Assembly: GCA_036494005.1 (NCBI GenBank) | Contig: DASXOV010000199.1 | Coordinates: 1 to 8,000 of the forward strand | DNA from: GCA-003244245 sp036494005 | GTDB taxonomy: Bacteria; Actinomycetota; Actinomycetes; Mycobacteriales; Pseudonocardiaceae | Direction: 5' to 3' | Length of the DNA: 8,000 nt | Translations under genes and position numbers: made by a program | Part shown: piece by piece, positions 1 through 4,493 of the stretch | Numbering within the stretch: the first letter of the stretch is position 1 | Layout of the letters: each line of letters opens with the position of its first letter | Notes under the pieces: model-generated | What the model saw: the letters and a program-made list of their open reading frames with translations, nothing else | What the model was told of the DNA's origin: nothing | Databases searched by the model: none

Positions 1-1
1 C

Positions 2-175
2 TGCGCGGCGCCACCGGCCGGTGAAGCAACCGTGGGCCGACGCGACGTACTGCACTGGCTCCAGCCCGCCAGACCCACGGTGGCCGAGATCGAGGCCCGG
101 CTGGTCGGCGCCACGCCCGCCCCAGAAGTCGATCATCCCGACGCAGGCTCCCAGCTCCCCAGGGCGGCCGCGTGA
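2..175 (+). CDS. C-terminal part of an unrecognised protein (start outside or at window edge)
   Basis: A frame open from the first bases of the window ends at a TGA that overlaps the next gene's GTG (GTGA, 172-175). About 57 residues are visible. They include a segment like GRRDVLHWLQPARPTVAEIE, which could form one amphipathic helix, and then a Pro/Ala/Asp-rich tail ending LPRAAA. I do not recognise a family. The case for it being real is the 4-base overlap with a plausible small membrane protein and actinobacterial codon use. An internal GTG at position 32 could also serve as start, so the full length cannot be judged. It probably belongs to one transcript with the two small genes that follow. 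Confidence 0.5.
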   Translation, partial: CAAPPAGEATVGRRDVLHWLQPARPTVAEIEARLVGATPAPEVDHPDAGSQLPRAAA

Positions 176-372
176 TCGGCACAACAGGCCCGCTGACCGA
201 TCTCAGCTCGCTGACCGAACTGCCGTTGCTGGGACCGGCCGTGGCCTATGCCGACCGGATGGCCGTCGAGCTGGGCATGCCGCCTTGGCTTCGGCGGGTC
301 GCCGAACTGGTGCTGCTCGGCCTGGTTGCCTTCCTCGCATTGCGGCTGGTCGTGCGGCGGATCGTCCGGTGA
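172..372 (+). CDS. Small single-pass membrane protein, function unknown
   Basis: This 66-residue protein starts at GTG 172, which overlaps the upstream stop codon; AGGG at 161-164 lies seven bases before it as a ribosome binding site. The N-terminal half is polar to amphipathic, with a Leu/Pro-rich stretch around residues 14-22. Residues about 43-61 form one hydrophobic segment rich in Val, Leu and Ala, containing one internal Arg and ending in a basic tail (RRIVR). That predicts a single membrane helix with the basic C-terminus probably cytoplasmic. Its stop TGA (370-372) overlaps the GTG of the next gene, so the three frames look translationally coupled. No known family is recognised. Small membrane proteins in such coupled sets are common in actinobacterial accessory DNA, but that is context only. 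Confidence 0.6.
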   Translation: MIGTTGPLTDLSSLTELPLLGPAVAYADRMAVELGMPPWLRRVAELVLLGLVAFLALRLVVRRIVR

Positions 373-620
373 ACGTCGTGAGTAGTGGTATGACGAGCCG
401 TCCGTACTACTGCGGGTGGGCGATCACTTTTCCCGACCCGACCTCGCATCTGATCGCCTCCCCGGACTTCCCGACGGTGGGCTCCCGGCGCCGTGCCTGG
501 TGCGGCGTGACGATCACTGTCATCGGCCTCACGCTCGATGTTCGCCGCCCGATCCTGCACTGCCCCGACTGCGACCAGTGGCTCCGGCGGTTTGCGACGA
601 CGGATCGCTGCCGGCAATAA
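369..620 (+). CDS. Small cysteine-containing protein with CPDC motif, possible metal binder
   Basis: I chose the GTG at 369 because it overlaps the preceding TGA (GTGA) and has GGCGGA at 356-361 with a seven-base spacer. That gives 83 residues ending in TAA. An ATG at 390 would give 76 residues but has a poorer upstream sequence. Five cysteines stand out for such a short protein: C15 (YYCGW), C45 (WCGV), C65 and C68 in HCPDCDQW, and C81. The CxxC pair preceded by His resembles a zinc-ribbon half-site, and C15 or C45 could supply the rest; this is inference. The central part (residues about 44-58) is beta-prone and hydrophobic but too short to be a clear membrane segment. No family is recognised. 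It is the last gene of the coupled trio and is followed at once by a hairpin. Confidence 0.55.
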   Translation: MNVVSSGMTSRPYYCGWAITFPDPTSHLIASPDFPTVGSRRRAWCGVTITVIGLTLDVRRPILHCPDCDQWLRRFATTDRCRQ

Positions 621-621
621 G

Positions 622-645
622 TCGGTTTCCCGCACGCGGGACCGA
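622..645 (+). terminator. Terminator-like hairpin after the small-gene trio
   Basis: Beginning two bases after the TAA at 618-620, TCGGT (622-626) pairs with ACCGA (641-645), and CCCGC (629-633) pairs with GCGGG (636-640). The two stems are separated by a two-base TT bulge on the left side. The inner loop is only two bases, or four if the last C-G pair opens. There is no T tract behind it, as is common for actinobacterial intrinsic terminators. Placement directly behind a stop codon supports termination or 3'-end stabilisation; activity is not shown. Confidence 0.45.
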
Positions 646-691
646 AAGTAGCGTCGTGGCGGTGGACGGCACGCGGACCGGGCGGACAGGG

Positions 692-1075
692 ATGACGGAT
701 GACGGCGCTGGGACCGTGCGGGATCGCCTGCGTGCCGCGCTTCCTGCGGCGATGAAGGCACGGGACGTCGTGGCGGTCGCGGCACTACGGTCGGCGTTGG
801 GCGCCATTGATAACGCCGAGGCCGTCGACGCCGCACGGGCACCGCAACCGAGTGCCGGGCACTCGACACTCGCGGGGACCGTACCTGGCCTTCGCGCCGC
901 TGAGGTCGAACGGCGATGCCTCAGCGCGACAGAGATGGACGAGGTCGTCCGAGCGGAGGTGGCTGATCGGCACGCGGCCGCCGGCGACTACGAGCGTGCG
1001 GGTCACCATGCACGCGCCGAGCGCCTACGAGACGAGGCTGCTGTCCTGCGCGCATGCCTCGGTGATGAGCCCTGA
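692..1075 (+). CDS. YqeY-like protein (GatB/YqeY domain)
   Basis: The 127-residue product resembles the YqeY family (relatives of the C-terminal tail domain of the GatB subunit of tRNA amidotransferase). Recognisable elements are the N-terminal helix TVRDRLRAALPAAMKARD (residues 8-25), the segment VAALRSALGAIDNAEA (29-44), the middle LSATEMDEVVRAEVADR (77-93), and a charged C-terminal helix with alternating Arg, Glu and Ala through RAERLRDEAAVL. These match the family's order of helices. The family is often near 150 residues, so this copy is slightly short. Its biochemical role is not settled; tRNA or protein binding is usually suggested. ATG 692 puts the conserved helix at the usual distance from the N-terminus. 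GTG 656 and 662 are in-frame alternatives, since no strong ribosome binding site precedes 692. The stop is 10 bases before the next ATG, so the two genes probably share a transcript. Confidence 0.7.
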   Translation: MTDDGAGTVRDRLRAALPAAMKARDVVAVAALRSALGAIDNAEAVDAARAPQPSAGHSTLAGTVPGLRAAEVERRCLSATEMDEVVRAEVADRHAAAGDYERAGHHARAERLRDEAAVLRACLGDEP

Positions 1076-1078
1076 GGA
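1075..1078 (+). promoter_or_regulatory. Ribosome binding site of the DUF427 gene
   Basis: AGGA at 1075-1078 overlaps the TGA of the YqeY-like gene and lies seven bases before ATG 1086. It fixes the intended start of the damaged DUF427 gene, which matters because that gene's first family-like residues are in another frame. Confidence 0.5.
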
Positions 1079-1085
1079 TGCAGCG

Positions 1086-1502
1086 ATGAAGCGCAGTCCG
1101 GCAGGACCCGGTGTGGGACTACCCGCGCCCGCCGTGGGCCGAGCGGATCCACCGGCGGGTCCGGATCGTGCACGGCGGCACGCTGCTCGTCGACACCGAC
1201 GATGTGGTGCGCTGCTGGAGACGTCGCATCCGCCGACGTACTACCTGCCACGGTCGGAATTCCGGGTGCCGCTGCTCGCCGCGTCGCGGATGACGATGTG
1301 TGAGGTCGGGTGCTGGTACTCGCAGCTGGACCTGCGCTACCCGCAACTCACCGACCGGGTTACCGGGTACGCGGGGCGGTTCGACGAGGTGACCGTCGAC
1401 GGGGAGCAGGTGACGCCGCAGCCGGGGCGGTTCTACGGCAGCTGGATCACTGCCGATGTCGTCGGGCCGTTCAAGGGCGAGCCGGGCAGTTGGGGCTGGT
1501 AA
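1086..1502 (+). pseudogene. DUF427-type protein with two compensating frameshifts
   Basis: From ATG 1086 one frame stays open to TAA 1502 (138 residues) and ends with family-typical sequence: LETSHPPTYYLP, EVTVDGEQV, then FYGSWITADVVGPFKG and a terminal GSWGW. DUF427 proteins are small beta-rich proteins of unknown function. The usual N-terminal sequence, VWDYPRPP followed by RRVRIVHGGTLLVDTDDVV, is present only in the neighbouring frame at 1111-1209. Going from MKRSP (1086-1100) to QDPVWDYP (from 1102) requires removing one base. Going from DDVVR (to 1211) to LLETSHPP (from 1212) requires adding one. Residues 6-42 of the continuous frame are therefore an out-of-frame Arg/Pro/Ala-rich stretch. 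The middle, around CEVGCWYSQLDLRYPQ, also looks shorter than usual, lacking a typical FKG-like segment. I favour a decaying gene; a base-call error pair is the alternative. No catalytic residues are known for the family. Confidence 0.65.
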
Positions 1503-1655
1503 CGGAAGTGCATCGCGGGAGAGGGAGAAACGATCTCGCTCAGTGGTTCCCGACTCGACTGTCAACAAGATCATCACTGCACGACCGAGGCGCCGAGCCG
1601 AGCACTGACCGTCGAAATCCGCCGAATCACCCTCGACCGAACAGCGATCACCGCC
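1503..1655. other. Convergent intergenic region between two damaged genes
   Basis: These 153 bases separate the 3' end of the DUF427 pseudogene from the 3' end of the hydrolase pseudogene. I see no convincing gene, no strong terminator hairpin and no tRNA or insertion sequence ends. Composition is somewhat less G+C-rich than the flanks around 1560-1680. It is where the hydrolase's missing 3' coding sequence would be expected, but none of the three minus-strand frames shows it. Confidence 0.5.
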
Positions 1656-3117
1656 TCACACACGAAGATCCGGCAGTCCCGAAATTGTCGGTGAGGGACC
1701 GGGGTTCATGCCGAGCTGGATCGGGTCGTTCTTGGCGTGCGAGGACCACACGTGCCCGGGTGGCACACCGAGGTCGGCGGCGTGTTCGACTCCGACTCCG
1801 GGGCTCCCGACGAAGATCACGTCATCGGCGGCGAGGGGGTGCCCCTTCGCGGCGTAGCCCACGACGGTCGAGCCGTAGCTGTGCCCGAGCACGGTGTTGT
1901 GCGAGGGCGTGCCCTGGTGGGTGACCCGAGGCCCGTCCTGGAAGGAGTCCAGCCCGGGTGCGGCCCGCTGGGCGAAGCCGGGGTCGATGGCGTCCCCGTG
2001 ACCGGGTGGGAAGGTCGCGATGGCCTGTGGGGCGTCATAGCCGATCCACATCACTGCAGAGGTTGCGGCGTCACGATCGAGGGCGGTCGCCTGATTGACC
2101 ATGAGGTCGGCGCGGGCCAGGTCACCCTGGTTGCCGCCGACGCTGCCCAGCCCGGCGCCGGTGCCGGGCACGTAGGTGACGACGTTGGCGGCGGTGTCGG
2201 GGTTGCCGATCGCGACGATGGCCGTGCCGTTGCCGGAAGGGTCGAAGCCGAGCAGGTAGGCCCGTTGGGGTTCGGTGCTGCGCAGCCGGTCCCGGATGGT
2301 TTCGATGCCCCGGAGCCGTTGCAGCTCGGTGCTCTGCGCGTCACTGCGGTGCTCGCCGAGCCGCTCCAGTTCGGCGATCCGGGGGTGGTAGTCGGGCAGT
2401 GCGGCGAGGACCAGCCGGTTCGCCTCGTCGCGGGCTTCGGCGGGGACACCGTCGAGGTTGCCGATCCGCTGTGGGTCGGCGTGGATCAGCGCGTACCGCT
2501 CGCCCCGGCTCAGCCCGTCCCACCACTGGTGCACCCGCTGCGGGCTGGTCCCCGCAGGCGGGATCCGGGTCGCGCCGGACCCCGGATCGAGGGCCCGCGC
2601 TCCGGACGGCGGCGTCAGCTCGGCCAGCCGGTCGGTGGTGTGCCGGTCGGACTCGGTGGCGACCCGCAGGGCGTGCTCGACGGCTTCGCTGATCAGCCCG
2701 GCCTCGACGAGCAGGGTCGCCTGCAGTGCGGGTCCGAGCAGCACCAGCGCCGCGGCCACCTCCGGGGGGATCCGTGCCGACCCGTCCGGGCCGACCAGGA
2801 TCGGGGTACCCGCCGTGGCGTTCACCGCGCCCCGCACCAGCCGCTGGGCGGAGCTCACCGTTGCGCAGTGCTCCCGAAGCACCGGGGCGATCTGCTCGAC
2901 CAGCGTCCGGTCCCGCTCAATCCGGTCGGCGATCCCGCTCAGGTAGGTCATCGCCGCGTCGCGAGCCAGCCCGTCCCAGCCTGCGCCCACCCCGTCGATG
3001 GTCCGCGCCAGCTCGGCGTGGCGGGCGCCGATCCGGTCGGCAAAACACCTCCCAGTGCGCCGCGGCCTGCGCGAACACCTCGGGCTGCGCGTCTCAGAGT
3101 TCGGGGAAGGACACCAC
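1656..3117 (-). pseudogene. DUF1023-type alpha/beta hydrolase with WXG-like N-terminus, disrupted
   Basis: The intended start is GTG 3117 or GTG 3114, six or nine bases after the ESX-like gene's TGA. Reading VSFPEL, a TGA follows at 3096-3094 where homologues would be expected to have a sense codon (CGA to TGA fits). The frame then continues DAQPEVFAQAAAHWEVF and needs one T removed from the TTTT run at 3045-3042 to join ADRIGARHAEL. After that it is open to 1656. The first ~100 residues are helical and contain WDG (2978-2970), like a WXG100-type secretion domain. The C-terminal half has the serine hydrolase elbow GHSYG (1886-1872) and the NDPI motif (1730-1719), but the product ends about 20 residues later, before the catalytic-His region usual in this family. 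Without lesions it would be about 486 residues. An internal ATG at 2951 could still give 431 residues, but without a good ribosome binding site and still lacking the 3' end. It was probably a secreted T7SS-associated hydrolase. Confidence 0.8.
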
Positions 3118-3123
3118 GGCGGA

Positions 3124-3429
3124 TCAACCCCCGCGCCGGATTCGCTCGAAACTCTGCGCCCCGGAGGAGTCGGCACGGTCGTACGCGGCGGCGGTCTCGC
3201 CCAGCTTGTCACCGGCCACCCGCAGCACCGTCGCAAGCTCGCCGGTCTCGGCCTGCCACGCCTCGGCGGTCGTGCGCGCGGCCTGGATCGACGTGAATCC
3301 CTCGTTGCTGCCCGGTGGGGGTGCCAGTCGCTCTGCGGCACTGGCTCGCAGCTCATCGGACAGCTCGTGCAGCCGCCGCCCCCCGTTGCGCAGCCGACCC
3401 GGCTCCACCCGGTACCCGCCCGCCGTCAT
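3124..3429 (-). CDS. ESX/EspC-like small type VII secretion target
   Basis: This 101-residue all-helical protein begins MTAGGYRVEPGRLRNGG and resembles the EspC-type/DUF2580 T7SS targets of actinobacteria. Two helical stretches (residues about 10-37 and 45-90) are separated by a Pro/Gly-rich turn (APPPGSNEG, 36-44). W58 lies in the second helix. YDRAD at 83-87 fits the YxxxD/E export signal of T7SS substrates, located as usual near the end of the second helix. The ATG at 3429 is preferred because it places the family start first; GGGGGG at 3440-3435 is a weak ribosome binding site. An upstream in-frame start at 3459 would add ten Arg-rich residues. It is followed within 6-9 bases by the hydrolase pseudogene, which in intact loci would be its co-transcribed partner. 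The protein itself looks intact and is likely exported by an EccC-driven ESX system such as the one encoded beside it. Confidence 0.75.
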   Translation of the reverse strand: MTAGGYRVEPGRLRNGGRRLHELSDELRASAAERLAPPPGSNEGFTSIQAARTTAEAWQAETGELATVLRVAGDKLGETAAAYDRADSSGAQSFERIRRGG

Positions 3430-3552
3430 CGCCGCCCCCCGCCGTGTCGAACGCCGCAAGGGTTCCTCGCCGCGCCGGGAGCGTAGCCGAGCGTGACCGC
3501 CTCCGAGGGCAACTTGACGACATCCGCCCGGGGCGTTGCGACGTGGTGGCGA
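3430..3552. other. Short intergenic gap between lipoprotein and ESX-like genes
   Basis: 123 bases on the minus-strand transcript. One minus-strand frame here is open and reads DVVKLPSEAVTLGYAPG before a TGA at 3428-3426 that overlaps the ESX-like ATG (ATGA). It has no ATG or GTG start in range, so I do not call it a gene. No clear terminator separates the neighbours, leaving co-transcription possible. Confidence 0.35.
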
Positions 3553-4242
3553 TCAGCTGTGCGCGATGTCCACGATCACGTGGGCGATCTGATTGCCGTC
3601 CACCGAGGTGGTCACCGTGAAAGGCAGCTTGTCGCGGACCCCGACGGCGAAGGACGACTGACCTTCGAAGGAACCCGCTGAGCGGACCGCGCGCAGCGCT
3701 CCCCAGCTCGCCAGCCCCGCGGGACCGTAGAGGTACTGGCCGGACGGTGCGAACACCACACCGGGCTGATGGCCGGAGGTGTCCTGCGATGTCCCCTGGG
3801 CCGGCGCATTGACGACGACCTCCAGCGCGGCCCCGCCTGGCACCGGAATGTCCCGGCCCGAGCCCTCCTCGCCGACCACCGGTACGTAACCGACGCGGTA
3901 ACCGACGGCTCCAGGGCCGTTGACGTCGAACACCACCCGGTCGAAACAGTCATGCCTGCCGATACGCGCTTGGTAGAGCGCCGCGGTACTGGTCAGCGCC
4001 GACTGGCGGGTGCCGGTTCCCCAGGTCGCGGTGTCGGGGCACGAACCGGCCCGCGTTGTCGTGGCATTCGGAGCGGGTGGCGTTCTCGGCTCGAATGTGA
4101 TGGCGGCGGCTGGACCGGTGCCCGTCGTCGACGCGGCCGCATGGGGCGTGACAGCAGGCGCACCGCCAGCCGTGCAGCCGCTCAGAAAGCCCAGTAAGAC
4201 GGATAACGCCGCGACGGGGACCATGACGATCGTCTTCCGCAT
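3553..4242 (-). CDS. Secreted lipoprotein with AMIN-like domain
   Basis: The 229-residue protein starts at ATG 4242 (MRKTIVMV), with GATGGGG (4257-4251) eight bases upstream; an in-frame GTG at 4266 would add eight residues ahead of the signal peptide. Residues 1-22 form a signal peptide with basic RK, a hydrophobic core and the lipobox LSGC, so Cys23 is the lipidation site. A Thr/Ala/Pro-rich linker (24-65) follows. The AMIN-like domain spans about 66-228, recognised from CPDTATWGTG, ARIGRHDCFDRVVFDV (92-107), GYRVGYVPVV (114-123), AGSFEGQSSFAVGVRDKLPF (189-207) and the ending HVIVDIAHS. Cys68 and Cys99 could form a disulfide outside the membrane. AMIN-like actinobacterial lipoproteins are thought to bind cell-wall components; no enzyme activity is known. 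It is the first gene of a minus-strand set with the ESX-like target and hydrolase, divergent from eccC. Domain assignment is from remembered sequence patterns. Confidence 0.82.
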   Translation of the reverse strand: MRKTIVMVPVAALSVLLGFLSGCTAGGAPAVTPHAAASTTGTGPAAAITFEPRTPPAPNATTTRAGSCPDTATWGTGTRQSALTSTAALYQARIGRHDCFDRVVFDVNGPGAVGYRVGYVPVVGEEGSGRDIPVPGGAALEVVVNAPAQGTSQDTSGHQPGVVFAPSGQYLYGPAGLASWGALRAVRSAGSFEGQSSFAVGVRDKLPFTVTTSVDGNQIAHVIVDIAHS

Positions 4243-4254
4243 GATGACGGCCCC

Positions 4255-4282
4255 ATCTCTGACCACCGCAATCTCTGACCAC
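4255..4282. repeat. 12-base tandem direct repeat before the lipoprotein gene
   Basis: ATCTCTGACCAC occurs at 4255-4266 and again at 4271-4282, separated by four bases (16-base period). On the minus strand it reads GTGGTCAGAGAT twice, ending just before the GGGG of the lipoprotein gene's likely ribosome binding site. A recent duplication or a paired operator-like site are both possible. Its position in the 5' region of the lipoprotein transcript would suit regulation at transcription or translation initiation. Confidence 0.6.
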
Positions 4283-4398
4283 GGTGCGGACCCGATCTCC
4301 CTTCGTACCCCATCGAACGCACTCCGTACAGCCGCGCAGGCGGCCAGCAGTCGCCGCGCCTTTCCGGGAACCGCGCCGCTGGTCGGGGGGAGGCGTTA

Positions 4399-4431
4399 AT
4401 GTGTCGATCTCGGCGCGTGCAGGATCGGTGA
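4399..4431 (+). CDS. Candidate 10-codon leader mini-ORF upstream of eccC
   Basis: ATG 4399 is preceded by GGGGGGAGG at 4385-4393, one of the best Shine-Dalgarno-like sequences in the window, with a five-base spacer. The frame encodes MCRSRRVQDR and stops at TGA 4429-4431, 62 bases before the eccC GTG. Short upstream ORFs can control downstream translation or transcription in actinobacteria, and some contain Cys or Arg codons that act as sensors. Here this is inference from ribosome binding site and position only. If TAATGT at 4397-4402 is a promoter element instead, this ORF would not be transcribed from it. Confidence 0.25.
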   Translation: MCRSRRVQDR

Positions 4432-4479
4432 CTGTCCGGCGAAGGTCGCTGGTGCCGAGCTGAGCGAACGGTATCGACG

Positions 4480-4484
4480 AGGGG
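4480..4484 (+). promoter_or_regulatory. Ribosome binding site of eccC
   Basis: AGGGG at 4480-4484, nine bases before GTG 4494, supports that codon as the start. The product then begins VGTLQFRR and runs into MPGGEVHLEPPPE, the usual N-terminal pattern of EccC proteins. Confidence 0.55.
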
Positions 4485-4493
4485 CGATCGAGC

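Larger units (their letters stand above)
4283..4493. promoter_or_regulatory. Shared upstream region of eccC and the divergent lipoprotein gene
   Basis: This non-coding stretch must hold the promoters for both directions. I see no convincing -35/-10 pair. TAATGT at 4397-4402 fits a TAnnnT -10 element on the plus strand, without a good -35. A small inverted repeat, GCCGC (4331-4335) with GCGGC (4340-4344), and a TTCC/GGAA dyad (4362-4370) are present. Operator function is not established. Confidence 0.3.

Noticed and set aside
246..869. 207-codon open frame on the minus strand
   Set aside because: Extremely Arg/Pro/Ser-rich translation opposite the coupled small genes and the YqeY-like gene, which have better start contexts and a family match.
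3042..3096. Programmed recoding (stop readthrough plus slippage at TTTT) to express the hydrolase
   Set aside because: The site lacks a recognisable slippery heptamer, the stop lies upstream of the shift and needs a second mechanism, and the 3' end is also missing. Ordinary decay is simpler.
1737..3296. 519-codon open frame on the plus strand
   Set aside because: It lies opposite the hydrolase pseudogene. Its translation is Gly/Val/Arg-rich with no family resemblance, whereas the minus strand shows clear hydrolase motifs. It is a shadow typical of high-G+C DNA.
4331..4344. Hairpin GCCGC/GCGGC as a terminator or operator
   Set aside because: Five-base G+C stems occur often by chance at this composition, and it has no supporting position or T tract. 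I mention it only as part of the intergenic description.
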